From: Bryobacterales bacterium
Lineage (GTDB): Bacteria; Acidobacteriota; Terriglobia; Bryobacterales; Bryobacteraceae
NCBI GenBank assembly: GCA_003163855.1
Contig: PLRJ01000175.1
Location: 227 to 51,465, forward strand
Reading direction: 5' to 3'
DNA: 51,239 nt
A program made the translations under genes and the position numbers. Positions within the stretch are counted from its first letter, which is position 1. Every line of letters starts with the position of its first letter. The notes under the pieces were generated by a model. The model searched no databases. It saw only the letters and a program-made list of their open reading frames with translations, and had not been told where the DNA came from. Below, piece after piece: positions 32,283 to 41,299 of this stretch.

Positions 32283-33305
32283 ATGTCTATTGAGCGCCAC
32301 CATCCGAAGTTTCGCCACATGGGTCCCTTCTATATCAATCGTGCGCTAATCAACGGCTATATCGATCGTGTTGAGATAGAACCCAGCGGGATCATCCGCG
32401 TCATGGGATGGTCTGACGCAGACATCAACAGCAAGAACTTTCCCCAGGTGAATCTCGACAACCGGTCGGTGCCCTTGTTGCAGTACTACCGGTTCAGGCG
32501 GCAGGACGTCTCATCGGGTGCCTCTCCTGTCCCTTCCCAACTTGGACTTGCTATCGAATACCTGCTGCTGGAGGACATGTTGGCGCCTGCGAAGTTATTA
32601 GAAGTTCAGTTTCCATCCGAAGGCGGCCTTACATTCACCTTTGAAGCCGACTTGGTGTTTATACGCGCCCACTACCATCCCCTGCTGAGTTCCGCCATAG
32701 TTCGACATAGGGAAGACATCTACGCTTTTGGGCCGCCCAATACGGCCCTGCATGAAGATGTCCTGGAATTAGCAAAATGCGTCCAGGGGCCGGTGCTCGA
32801 TTTTGGATGTGGACGCGGTGTGCTTCTGCGGAAACTGCTGGAAGAGGGTACTGATGCTCATGGCCTGGAGATCGATAGCGAAGTGATGCGGACCAGCATT
32901 CCGCCGGAAATCCGCGATCGCATTACGCTCTACGACGGCTGCTTCCCGGCCCCCTATGCGGACGCGAGTTTCCGCTCAGTCATCTGTTCGGAGGTCTTAG
33001 AGCACATACCGGATTACCGGGCAGCAATCGCCGATATGGCGAGGATTGCGAGGGAAACAGTAGTGCTCACGGTGCCCGATGCCTCAGCCATACCGGTCGG
33101 GTTCCGGCATGGCGTTGTCCCTTGGCACCTGCTGGAGAGTACGCACTTTAATTTCTTTAATCAGCAAAGCCTGAAGGCGGCGCTAGAACCGCATTTCTCC
33201 AGCTTGGAGTTCGGCAGGATTGGACCTTGCCTCGTCAACGACACGGTGTTTTATGTGAGCTTGGCAGTTGTCTGCTCGAAACACCGCGTCTCTCGCCAAC
33301 CCTGA
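32283..33305 (+). CDS. SAM-dependent class I methyltransferase
   Basis: A 340-residue soluble protein. Residues about 170-290 form a Rossmann methyltransferase: motif I VLDFGCGRGVLLRKL, acidic loop GLEID, and SVICSEVLEHIPDYRAAI as the post-motif pattern of the Methyltransf_11 group. The N-terminal 140 residues (ALINGYIDRVEIEPSGIIRVMGW) form a separate beta-rich domain seen in proteins tied to cell-surface polysaccharide synthesis. The substrate is not known, but nearby glycosyltransferase genes point to a glycan or polyprenyl-linked sugar. A hairpin at 33316-33334 follows the gene. Confidence 0.85.
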   Translation: MSIERHHPKFRHMGPFYINRALINGYIDRVEIEPSGIIRVMGWSDADINSKNFPQVNLDNRSVPLLQYYRFRRQDVSSGASPVPSQLGLAIEYLLLEDMLAPAKLLEVQFPSEGGLTFTFEADLVFIRAHYHPLLSSAIVRHREDIYAFGPPNTALHEDVLELAKCVQGPVLDFGCGRGVLLRKLLEEGTDAHGLEIDSEVMRTSIPPEIRDRITLYDGCFPAPYADASFRSVICSEVLEHIPDYRAAIADMARIARETVVLTVPDASAIPVGFRHGVVPWHLLESTHFNFFNQQSLKAALEPHFSSLEFGRIGPCLVNDTVFYVSLAVVCSKHRVSRQP

Positions 33306-33315
33306 TTTTACAAAT

Positions 33316-33334
33316 ACGAACCCACCGGGTTCGT
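33316..33334 (+). terminator. Hairpin terminator after the methyltransferase gene
   Basis: ACGAACCC (33316-33323), loop ACC, and GGGTTCGT (33327-33334) make a perfect 8-bp stem, followed by TTC. It starts 11 bp after the methyltransferase stop codon. The T-run is short, so termination may be weak. Confidence 0.55.
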
Positions 33335-33484
33335 TTCGCAAAATCCCAAAAAACGTCAGAAAATCGCTTGGAATCGAATCGTTCGCGTCGAATTGATATT
33401 TATTTTCTCGAGGCAGATCAATCACCTACAAGGAAATTCCGGCCTTTACAGAACACTGGCGCGCGACACTCGTAAGAGAACGGC

Positions 33485-34465
33485 ATGTTCCGACCATTTG
33501 TCTTCGGCGTCTTGATCGCATTTTCGCTTTTTCCCTGCTCGGGCCAGGTTCCCGGTCGCGCTCCATCACCTTTGGATTCTGAAATTACCGCCCGAATTGT
33601 GCTGCAGGACGGTTCGCCCTTAACTACTTCCCCCATGATTTCGCTTTATGTTCCTGGCGCGGAAGATGTTTGCAGCCGCCAGGAATCTTTCATGGATGGT
33701 ACGGTTCGCCTGCGAATACCTCCCACCATCATCCGCGGAGAACGCCAGGTTGGATGTCATATCTCGGTGCGGCTGTCGGGTTATCGCGAGTTCACCGGTT
33801 ACGTCCAGGACGGCACCTTCATAACCTTGCATCGGCTGGGCCCAAACGAGGGATCGGCCATCTCTGCCGGCAGTCTTAACGCCCCACTCGATGCCAGGAA
33901 GGAGTATGAAGCAGGCGAAGCCGCTGCCAGCAAGAAGAAGTGGTCCGTAGCCGAAGAACATTTCAGAGCGGCGACGGCTCTGTATCCGCAATACGCGATG
34001 GCGTGGAGCGAACTTGGTCAGATGTTGCAGGAACAGCGGCAGTGGGACGCGGCCGTAGAAGCTTTCAACAAGGCGCGTGCCATTGACCCGATGTACATCA
34101 AGCCCATCGTTCAGTTAGCGGAGGTCAGCAGCCGGCGGCAAAATTGGCAGGACGAACGCCGTTTCAGTGACGAAGCGCTGAAGTTATATCCGGTTGAGTT
34201 TCCGTCGGCTTATTACTACCATGCTGAGGCCGCATACCACGTTGGCTCTTTAGAAGATGCCGAGCAATTTACCCGCGAGGCGCTGAAGCTTGATCCGGGA
34301 ATAACCTGCCCGGAATCGCTGGTCTTGCTGGGTGCCATCTTTGAGAAACAGGGCAATCCACACGACGCCGCCATTGAATACAAGAACTATTTGAAAATTG
34401 CTCCGCATGGCGTTCAGTCTCCGGAAGCGAAGGAAGGATACGACCGAACTAAGCGGGCCAAGTAA
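33485..34465 (+). CDS. Exported tetratricopeptide-repeat protein
   Basis: A 326-residue protein with a signal peptide (MFRPFVFGVLIAFSLFPCSGQ). Residues about 30-125 are a beta-sandwich-like region with two cysteines (EDVCSRQ and RQVGCHISV) that could pair in the periplasm. From about 138 to 320 come at least four TPR units, for example AEEHFRAATALYPQYAMAWSELGQML and AVEAFNKARAIDPMYIKPI. TPR proteins are scaffolds for protein complexes. It sits between the methyltransferase and GT2 genes and may belong to the same surface-glycan group. No operon link is proven; the gap to the GT2 gene is 72 bp. Confidence 0.85.
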   Translation: MFRPFVFGVLIAFSLFPCSGQVPGRAPSPLDSEITARIVLQDGSPLTTSPMISLYVPGAEDVCSRQESFMDGTVRLRIPPTIIRGERQVGCHISVRLSGYREFTGYVQDGTFITLHRLGPNEGSAISAGSLNAPLDARKEYEAGEAAASKKKWSVAEEHFRAATALYPQYAMAWSELGQMLQEQRQWDAAVEAFNKARAIDPMYIKPIVQLAEVSSRRQNWQDERRFSDEALKLYPVEFPSAYYYHAEAAYHVGSLEDAEQFTREALKLDPGITCPESLVLLGAIFEKQGNPHDAAIEYKNYLKIAPHGVQSPEAKEGYDRTKRAK

Positions 34466-34537
34466 GCAATCAATAGTTTATAGTGAGAGGAAACTAAGCT
34501 AGTTGCCCTAAGTACTTTTTATTGCCGAAGAAAGTAA

Positions 34538-35287
34538 TTGCCAAATAATAAACCAAGTATTGGCCTCTGTTTGTTAGTTTGGAACGAACTAAGAGGCTGC
34601 CAGGAAGATGTTCCCAAGCTTCCGCGCGAATGTTTCGACGAGATATTTGCCGTTGACGGGGGCAGCACTGATGGAACTGTTGAGTATCTACGCGGGCAGG
34701 GAATCCCGGTGTTACAGCAGCCTGAACCGGGTTATAATCGCGCCTATATTTGCGCGTTTGAGCGCGCTTCAAGCGATGCGTTGATTCTGTTTCATCCTAA
34801 GGGTTCAGTCGATCCGGTGTCCCTACGCGACTTAGTTGAGCCGCTCCGTGCGGGGGTCGAGTTAGTCGTCGCCAGCCGCAATATAAAGGGCGGAGGCAAT
34901 GAGGAAGACAGTAAGCTGATCAAGCCGCGCAAGTGGTTCGTACTGGCGCTTAGCGCTTTGACTGCGGCCCTGTGGTGGCGGCAGGGGCCGGTCGTCTGGG
35001 ACGTTCTGCATGGCTATCGGGCTATGCGCCGTGATACGTTCTTCGCCATCGATCCTCTGCCCGAGGGTTTGTCGATGGATTTGCAGATGGTTGTGCGCGC
35101 CTACCGTCTCGGCTTGTCCAGATTGGAAGTGCCGGTGATTGAGAGTCCGCGCTTGCAGGGCATCACCCATTTCAAAGCACTGCCTACCGGTATCAAATTG
35201 CTTAAGTACATGTGGATGGAACTTCGGCGCGGCAAGCCACAGCTTTTGGAGAGGCGCCTGCCGGTTTCAACCGGCGCTACACTCTAA
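34538..35287 (+). CDS. Family 2 glycosyltransferase
   Basis: A 249-residue GT-A enzyme. Opening strand SIGLCLLVWNE, donor-site motif IFAVDGGSTDGTVEYL (about residues 36-51) and LILFHPKGSVDP fit dolichyl/undecaprenyl-phosphate sugar transferases; the later HGYRAMRRDTFFAID and GLSMDLQMVVRAY complete the fold. A hydrophobic segment (WFVLALSALTAALWW) is present but may be buried. The start is TTG at 34538, because the next in-frame ATG lies beyond the conserved motifs. It converges on the STELLO-like gene with 6 bp between stops. It probably primes a lipid-linked sugar. Confidence 0.86.
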   Translation: MPNNKPSIGLCLLVWNELRGCQEDVPKLPRECFDEIFAVDGGSTDGTVEYLRGQGIPVLQQPEPGYNRAYICAFERASSDALILFHPKGSVDPVSLRDLVEPLRAGVELVVASRNIKGGGNEEDSKLIKPRKWFVLALSALTAALWWRQGPVVWDVLHGYRAMRRDTFFAIDPLPEGLSMDLQMVVRAYRLGLSRLEVPVIESPRLQGITHFKALPTGIKLLKYMWMELRRGKPQLLERRLPVSTGATL

Positions 35288-35293
35288 CGGACA

Positions 35294-36304
35294 TTAACTT
35301 ACCGCGCTGATGTCGTTGATCCAGGCTTCAACGAGTTCCATTTCCCTGCTCTGGAAGATTCCTTTGCTGACAAGTTCTTCGTAACAGGCATGAAGATTTG
35401 CCGCCAGATTCTGTGTTCCCGGCTTAAGCGGAACGTCTCCGAGCAGGTCGCAGATGCGCCGGTTTTGCAAATAACCGGGCACTTCGTCCTCAAAGTCTTT
35501 CATAAGGCTATGTTGGTTGCGTTGCTGAAAGACGGTCGGCTCGTGAAACAGCACCTGCCAACCGCATTCCCAGGCGATGCGCTGAGCGATGAAACTTCGC
35601 CAGATATCCGTCATGCGGAACGAGCAGTAGGCAGGCAGATAGAGCAGCGGAAAGGCGCTTCGGAACCAGGTTGTGTTTTGGCTGTTGAAAGGGCACCAGA
35701 CTCCTTTGGCCAGCGCGATGCGGCGGTCCTGGCGAAAATGGATCGGCAGTGGCAAAAGAAGCCGGTAAATAGCATCGACGTCCGGGTTTTCATCCGCTAA
35801 ACCTTGTTGAATGGGGCATTCGACTGGAAGCGAAGGCAGGGTTTCAAAATCGGCTAACTGCTGGTGAATGACATCCAAAGGAAGACCCCGCGGCCATATA
35901 TTGGCTTCCGAAAAATAGCGGTAGACGTTTAGCCACCCTGCCTCACCTGCCGTGGGGACCGTCTGGCAAACTTGGCGTCGCTGCCAGAAAGTATCGAGGG
36001 GGAAATTATCGTCATCGGTCTCGATAATAATCGAGGCGCGTTGCCGTATTGCGAGGAGATAGCCGATGTTCTTCCGTGCATAGTGTCGCTGCGGAACGAT
36101 CTTAGCTGTCTCGAAGCCAGTCTGGGCTTGTGCGCTCAGACCTAGAAAGCGGCAGCCATCAAGCTGGAAATCGGACGGGCTGGGAACATCGCCGATGACG
36201 TAGAAAGGCATTCGGTGCTGAACGCAACCCAGCGCCAGTGACTTAAGGACATCGTTCGGAGACGAAATGGAGGTGACTACGAGTGAGACTTCTTGTTGAT
36301 TCAT
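35294..36304 (-). CDS. STELLO-like (DUF288) glycosyltransferase
   Basis: A 336-residue protein with an opening VSLVVTSISSP and the diagnostic block RHYARKNIGYLLAIRQRASIIIETDDDNFP, where TDDD is the probable metal/nucleotide-sugar binding motif. This resembles the STELLO family, known mainly from plant Golgi proteins linked to cellulose-synthase assembly, with scattered bacterial members. The bacterial role is not established. There is no membrane helix, unlike the plant proteins. Its ATG follows the stop of the GT-C-like gene with no gap (TAG-ATG), so the two are co-translated and likely act on one glycan. Confidence 0.78.
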   Translation of the reverse strand: MNQQEVSLVVTSISSPNDVLKSLALGCVQHRMPFYVIGDVPSPSDFQLDGCRFLGLSAQAQTGFETAKIVPQRHYARKNIGYLLAIRQRASIIIETDDDNFPLDTFWQRRQVCQTVPTAGEAGWLNVYRYFSEANIWPRGLPLDVIHQQLADFETLPSLPVECPIQQGLADENPDVDAIYRLLLPLPIHFRQDRRIALAKGVWCPFNSQNTTWFRSAFPLLYLPAYCSFRMTDIWRSFIAQRIAWECGWQVLFHEPTVFQQRNQHSLMKDFEDEVPGYLQNRRICDLLGDVPLKPGTQNLAANLHACYEELVSKGIFQSREMELVEAWINDISAVS

Positions 36305-38260
36305 CTATTGAGATTTTCTGGAATACCGGTAGGTTAAAAGCACACAAACACACTGAGCGAGCATGATGGTACCCATCGCGTTAGTCGCTGCAAGATAGCG
36401 TGTTTGGTGAGCATTCCAGGCGCCCGCGTCGAGCACAGAATAAAAGAGAACACGCGCGCACCATAGCGAGAAAGCAAAGGCCAGAACGATAGCCGCAAGC
36501 CTGGCCCGTTGCAGATTGCGGCCTTGGATGATGGAGACTAGCAGGAGGATAGAGGCTGCGGCAAAAATAGCTATCGCGACGCGGTGACCGTTCTTGGAAT
36601 TGGCAATCTTCACTAAGCGCGCTTGCTTGTACTGAAGAACGCTGAGCTTAGCCGCATCATGCGGGCGAAGAACATCGAGTCCTTCCAGCACGTCCATCTG
36701 TGGAGAGCTGGCGTTTGTAAGTTTGGAGATTCCGAGTTGTGCGAGATGCGAGGTTCGAACGGTGCTCCCGTCGTCAAGCACATAGGTGATCGTGATTCTG
36801 TCCGGAGAACTGCTTCGAAGGTCGGAACGAAACCCGATTACCGATGGGCGCCAGCCATACTGTGGCACAAAGACGTTATAGACGTCGGGCCGCTCCATCT
36901 GGTCGATGCGAGCCGACGGCTCGATATCTGAGGCTATCGCCATCTGCACGATTTTTCTCCCGTTGACTGGTACAAAGGCCCATCCTTCGATGAAAACTTT
37001 CGGCCCTTCTTCCAAGGCCGCGCGGCGCAGAAAAGCCTGGTCGAACAGCGTGGTTTCCAGACCGTCGTCGTGTTCATCCTGCTTCATCGAGTCGAGCGCC
37101 TCGTGCCCGACAGCTGAAAGACTGGCAGGCAAAAAATGCAGCAGAGCGGGAAGGTCGCCGCCGAGTAAAGGATGAAGAATTAGGCGTTTCTTGAGCCGGC
37201 CCTCTCGAAATGCCCGCTCCAGTTCAGCGTTAATTTGTTTATAGGTGGCTTCAGCGGCGGCTTTAGATTCGTTTACCGCGGGCATGAGCTTGGAGTTGAA
37301 GGTGTGCCAGATCCAGCCAGTCCCGATTTCTCCCTCGGGCAGGCCGGATTGGCGGCTGACGGTATGCCAGACATCAGCGGGGTCTTCCACCTGGGCTTGC
37401 AGTTTGGCAAGCGTCGGACTGACCGAGTAGGCGAGTTCGCGTGCCCTGCGTGAAATGGAGACGTAGCGGAGTTGTGACTGACCGGTGTCAATGGACGCCA
37501 GATTCTTTAACAGTTTGGAGTGTTCTGGCATGACTGCCAGTCCGCGCGCGAAAACTCCATCCGCCAAATAGAAGGAGAAACACAGCGCAACCACGGCCAC
37601 CACGCCGCAGAAGCCCGAGACAGCCACCGTGGCCGCGGGTTTTCGCCATGCCCATAGCTTCAGGAGCGAGGTGCGATTGTGATTCCAGGCGAGCGCCGAA
37701 GCAAGCAGCAACAAGACAAGCCAGAAGAAGAGCAGCGGGTCTTCGTTGCGGGTGAAAGACATGACACCCAGCACGGCCCCTAAACTACTTGCGGCTGCCA
37801 GGACGTGTGGGATGGTTTCGCCAGCCAGAATCGACATGCTGAGACCGAAAGCCAGCACTGACAGAACGGCGTAGAAGCCGTCACTGAGTCCGCGATCGAA
37901 AAGAAAGAATGAGAAGGGAGCAAAAGCTAAAAAGGTGAAGAATAAGACTCCTGAAAGAAGCCCCAGCATCCTCTGTGCCGCACGTGCTCCTACAAACGCG
38001 GCCAAAAGGTAAAGAATTTCGATGCAGATGCGCTGTGGAAAACCGGAAAATGCGCAGAGTTTTAGCCAAAGCGGATAGCCCGGAGGAAAGCCTAGTGTCC
38101 ATGGCCCCACAGCTTGGCGCGCATAGGTTGCGGAATCGTCTTGCAAACAGATGATTTCATTGCTGGAGACGAGGATGAGTTTGGCAATAGCGAGAAGGAG
38201 ACAGAGGGCAGCAAGTGGAGGAGTTGAAAGAGACTTGATGGGTGCGAAAAGCGGGCGCAT
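36305..38260 (-). CDS. GT-C-like polytopic membrane protein
   Basis: A 651-residue protein with about nine N-terminal and three C-terminal membrane helices flanking a soluble region at roughly 235-545. After helix 1 the loop ICLQDDSATYARQAVG and FPPGYPLWLKL resemble the acidic catalytic loop and following motif of GT-C sugar transferases (ArnT/PMT type), which use lipid-linked sugars outside the inner membrane. Overall similarity is weak and the function is inferred from layout. It is upstream of and directly adjoined to the STELLO-like gene. No ribosome binding site is evident at its ATG. Confidence 0.68.
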   Translation of the reverse strand: MRPLFAPIKSLSTPPLAALCLLLAIAKLILVSSNEIICLQDDSATYARQAVGPWTLGFPPGYPLWLKLCAFSGFPQRICIEILYLLAAFVGARAAQRMLGLLSGVLFFTFLAFAPFSFFLFDRGLSDGFYAVLSVLAFGLSMSILAGETIPHVLAAASSLGAVLGVMSFTRNEDPLLFFWLVLLLLASALAWNHNRTSLLKLWAWRKPAATVAVSGFCGVVAVVALCFSFYLADGVFARGLAVMPEHSKLLKNLASIDTGQSQLRYVSISRRARELAYSVSPTLAKLQAQVEDPADVWHTVSRQSGLPEGEIGTGWIWHTFNSKLMPAVNESKAAAEATYKQINAELERAFREGRLKKRLILHPLLGGDLPALLHFLPASLSAVGHEALDSMKQDEHDDGLETTLFDQAFLRRAALEEGPKVFIEGWAFVPVNGRKIVQMAIASDIEPSARIDQMERPDVYNVFVPQYGWRPSVIGFRSDLRSSSPDRITITYVLDDGSTVRTSHLAQLGISKLTNASSPQMDVLEGLDVLRPHDAAKLSVLQYKQARLVKIANSKNGHRVAIAIFAAASILLLVSIIQGRNLQRARLAAIVLAFAFSLWCARVLFYSVLDAGAWNAHQTRYLAATNAMGTIMLAQCVCVLLTYRYSRKSQ

Positions 38261-38317
38261 GACAAAGGTTCAGGATAGCGAAGCTTGCCATGCGCGCCCG
38301 GCGGTTTGTATGTACCA

Positions 38318-38836
38318 TTAGCCTCCTGTCGATGCGGACGCCCGATATTGCGGTGGAAGATAACCGCTCCTGCTCTGTGTACTAAGTAGATGATGGCAGT
38401 AGAAAGTCCAGATCGCGGCGCTGGCAAGAAACAGCGCGGCCAGATAAAAACCAGCGTCATAGGACAGAACTATGCCCGGCATTTCCTGGCCACTCGCTTG
38501 ACTGTTCGTCATTTTGAACAGAAACAGAAAACATGCACCAACAGCTCCGCAAACGGCTCCGCCCAGAAGCGTCTTGGCGCCCTTGGTCAGTGTTAAGGTC
38601 AACCCTCCCAGCGCTGCCAGAGCGGCGATGCCGGCTAGCGGGCTGGCGTCGGTTTTCTTTTCCTGTGCAGGACCGAACAACGCCGGCGTGTGCACGGTTG
38701 TGCCTGTCACCAGATCGACTCCGGTCAGACGGACGATTTTTTGCCCTTGGCACGAGACCGTGACGAAGGGAAAGAGAAAGCACAGCAGCCCGAGGGCGAA
38801 CAGTGCCGGTGAGATTCGAAAGTTTGGAATTGTCAT
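38318..38836 (-). CDS. Small hypothetical membrane protein
   Basis: About 172 residues, beginning MTIPNFRISP; an ATG at 38851 would add five residues. Four hydrophobic segments are seen (ALFALGLLCFLFPFVTVSC near 11-29, then three Gly/Ala-rich helices between about 68 and 150). The first extracytoplasmic loop, CQGQKIVRLTGVDLVTGTTV, probably lies in the periplasm. I do not recognise the family. It is divergent from the GH13 gene (57 bp between starts) and lies upstream of the GT-C-like gene with a 57-bp gap. Confidence 0.65.
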   Translation of the reverse strand: MTIPNFRISPALFALGLLCFLFPFVTVSCQGQKIVRLTGVDLVTGTTVHTPALFGPAQEKKTDASPLAGIAALAALGGLTLTLTKGAKTLLGGAVCGAVGACFLFLFKMTNSQASGQEMPGIVLSYDAGFYLAALFLASAAIWTFYCHHLLSTQSRSGYLPPQYRASASTGG

Positions 38837-38880
38837 AACAGGGAAGCGCATACAATGCTTGAAAACGCGCAAGAATTTTT

Positions 38881-38885
38881 GGAGG
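38881..38885 (+). promoter_or_regulatory. Ribosome binding site deciding the GH13 start
   Basis: GGAGG lies eight bases before the ATG at 38894, whereas the ATG at 38855 has no such site and overlaps the divergent gene's upstream region. It sets the start at 38894. Confidence 0.65.
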
Positions 38886-38893
38886 TCAACTAT

Positions 38894-41296
38894 ATGGCGC
38901 AGACTGTGGTTCATTTCACGTTTCACAGCGGTGTCAAGCGTCCTTTGTTTCGGAATGTACGGCTGTCGGGAAGCTGGGATTCTTGGTCTGAAGCGCCCAT
39001 GCAGGCGACCACCGACGAGACCGGCTGCGCCGCCTTCGTTGCAACGGTTGCATTCGATTCCTCGCAGACCGGCACCGCTTTTCAGTGGGGTGTGGTTGCC
39101 GACGTTAACGGAACGCCGAACACATGGGCGATTGTGACGGAAGTTCCCAATGCGAATTCGGACCAGCGCTATAGAAGCTTTGTCTTAGCGACTGAAACGC
39201 CGACGCAGGAATACTGGTTTGCCACCGGCCGCAAGCTTGGAGCGCAGAAGTGGCTAGGGGGAGTTCGCTTTTCCGTCTGGGCACCCAACGCAAAAAGCGT
39301 AGAAGTAGTTTTTGCGCCGTTTAATTTGAGTAGCGGAACACCCAGCGGCTACATCGCCGATGATGGCACTGGCATAGATGCGGCTAGCCCTGTGATCCCG
39401 CTGCTCGCGGCGGCCGACGGCACTTGGGCGAGTGATGGTTCTTTGGCTCCGGTCGACGAGTTTATGAACCGGCTCTACATGTACCGGATTACCAATGAAC
39501 AAGGCGCACAGACGTATAAAGTTGACATTTTTTCGCGCAACCAAGCTGGGCGCGGCGATTACGATCCGAATGGAAAAAGCTGGGGAGGTTCGTACCTCGA
39601 TTTAGATGGAACGGTTAGTTGTTCCATTGTTTCCGATCCGGACCAGGTAACAAAAGACTTCGACGACACCGGGGTGGACAAAACGTCGTTGATCAGTGAG
39701 AAAGATTTTTGGGCGAGCGAGTTCACCGCCGGCCGCGTGCCTCCGAAGAACCTCGAGGATCTGGTTATCTACGAATTGCACGTGGGATCGCTAGGATACC
39801 CGTCCACCGAAGCCGGCACATTCGGCGATGCCATGAACTTTGTCGCACAATTGAGCGACCTGGGTGTAAATGCGGTAGAACTGATGCCGGTACTGGAGTT
39901 CGATGGGAACAAGCAGTGGGGCTATGGAACCTTGCTTTTCTTCTGTCTGCAATCGAGTGCGGGCGGCGGCAACCAGTTGAAGCATTTTGTCAGGGCCTGC
40001 CATCAGAGGGGCATTGCCGTAATTATGGATGTGGTTTTCAACCACTTCTCTGACTCCGGGAACGAACGTGCCGAGTGGGGCTATGATTCGGACCCCAACG
40101 TGGCCCCGCAAAACAACATTTTCTACTGGTACGAGGGCACGCCATCCGACTATGGAGGGCAGATTGACGGCGGCTATTTGAATAACGATTCTACCGGCTA
40201 TGCGCCCCGCTTCAGTGATGAGACGGTGCGGCAGATGTTTACCAGCAGCGCGGCTGCATTGTTGGATGAATATCACATTGATGGCTTGCGGGTGGATTTA
40301 ACCGATGCCATTCATCAAAACAATTCGCTGAATGCAAATGGTGATATCGTGCCGGCGGCCAATGAGTATGGAATCAAGTTTTTGCGGGAACTCGCGCGGA
40401 CAGTAAAGATGGTGAATCCGCTGGCGTTCCTAACTGCGGAAGACCACACCGGTTGGAGCGCGATGACGCAGTCACTCGATAGTGGCGGCATCGGATTTAA
40501 CGCCACCTGGTATGTGGATTTTTATCACCACCTGATAGGTGATGGCGATTATGGAGATAATTACGCGCGGCTTTTGAAACACGCCGGCTATGGAGTACCC
40601 GGCCCTTTAAACATGGATTACTTTGCGGACGCGCTCCTGGCTACGCAATCCAACAAAATTGTATATCACGAAAGCCATGATGAAGCAGGCAACGAAGATA
40701 ATACCGAGCGAACGATAGTTACCGCCGTCAACGGAGCGGCGTTGATTGGCGCTACCCGCAAGTATGCCGAGGGACGCTGCCGCTTCGCTTTCGGCATGGC
40801 GGCGCTTTCCGCCGGCACTCCTATGTTTCTCATGGGCGAAGAGATCGGCGCAGCGAAGTATTTCCGGTATAACGATTTTTACAACAACAAAGAAGACCTG
40901 ATTGGCCAGCGCGCGGGTGACGGTCAGTTTCTATACGCCTTTTATAAGGCCCTTATAAGATTCGTGACAGCAAGTACAGCGGCCAGGTCTCTGTCGCTCG
41001 ACGTAATCTACACCCACAATGACAATCGTGTCGTTGCCTTTACGCGCACTGCGCCGAAGCAGGAACTGCTGGTGATTGGAAGTTTAAATGATTCGGCCTT
41101 CGACCACGGCTATGTCATCGGAACCGATGCCGCGCGGCTGCCTGCGGGAACATGGCAGGAAGTTTTCAATAGCGACGCTGCGGCTTACGGCGGCGACGGT
41201 GTAAACAATGGTAGTTCGCTTTTGCAGGCAAGTAACGGATCGGTGAATGCGATACTACCCGCACACGGATTTATTGTTCTGGAGAGAAAGGGCTAA
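38894..41296 (+). CDS. GH13 alpha-glucan-active enzyme with N-terminal carbohydrate-binding-like modules
   Basis: An 800-residue cytoplasmic-looking protein without a signal peptide. Two beta domains precede the barrel: residues about 1-110 (HFTFHSGVKRPLFRNVRLSGSWD) and a CBM48-like one at about 115-225 (GGVRFSVWAPNAKSVEVVF). The GH13 barrel has IYELHVGSLGY, VIMDVVFNHF, nucleophile Asp468 in GLRVDLTDA, acid/base Glu516 in FLTAEDH and Asp596 in ESHDEAGN. This layout is shared by glycogen branching enzymes and maltooligosyltrehalose trehalohydrolases; length and modules fit branching-type enzymes best, but specificity is open. The hydrolase gene follows after 3 bp, so they form an operon. Confidence 0.87.
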   Translation: MAQTVVHFTFHSGVKRPLFRNVRLSGSWDSWSEAPMQATTDETGCAAFVATVAFDSSQTGTAFQWGVVADVNGTPNTWAIVTEVPNANSDQRYRSFVLATETPTQEYWFATGRKLGAQKWLGGVRFSVWAPNAKSVEVVFAPFNLSSGTPSGYIADDGTGIDAASPVIPLLAAADGTWASDGSLAPVDEFMNRLYMYRITNEQGAQTYKVDIFSRNQAGRGDYDPNGKSWGGSYLDLDGTVSCSIVSDPDQVTKDFDDTGVDKTSLISEKDFWASEFTAGRVPPKNLEDLVIYELHVGSLGYPSTEAGTFGDAMNFVAQLSDLGVNAVELMPVLEFDGNKQWGYGTLLFFCLQSSAGGGNQLKHFVRACHQRGIAVIMDVVFNHFSDSGNERAEWGYDSDPNVAPQNNIFYWYEGTPSDYGGQIDGGYLNNDSTGYAPRFSDETVRQMFTSSAAALLDEYHIDGLRVDLTDAIHQNNSLNANGDIVPAANEYGIKFLRELARTVKMVNPLAFLTAEDHTGWSAMTQSLDSGGIGFNATWYVDFYHHLIGDGDYGDNYARLLKHAGYGVPGPLNMDYFADALLATQSNKIVYHESHDEAGNEDNTERTIVTAVNGAALIGATRKYAEGRCRFAFGMAALSAGTPMFLMGEEIGAAKYFRYNDFYNNKEDLIGQRAGDGQFLYAFYKALIRFVTASTAARSLSLDVIYTHNDNRVVAFTRTAPKQELLVIGSLNDSAFDHGYVIGTDAARLPAGTWQEVFNSDAAAYGGDGVNNGSSLLQASNGSVNAILPAHGFIVLERKG

Positions 41297-41299
41297 AGC

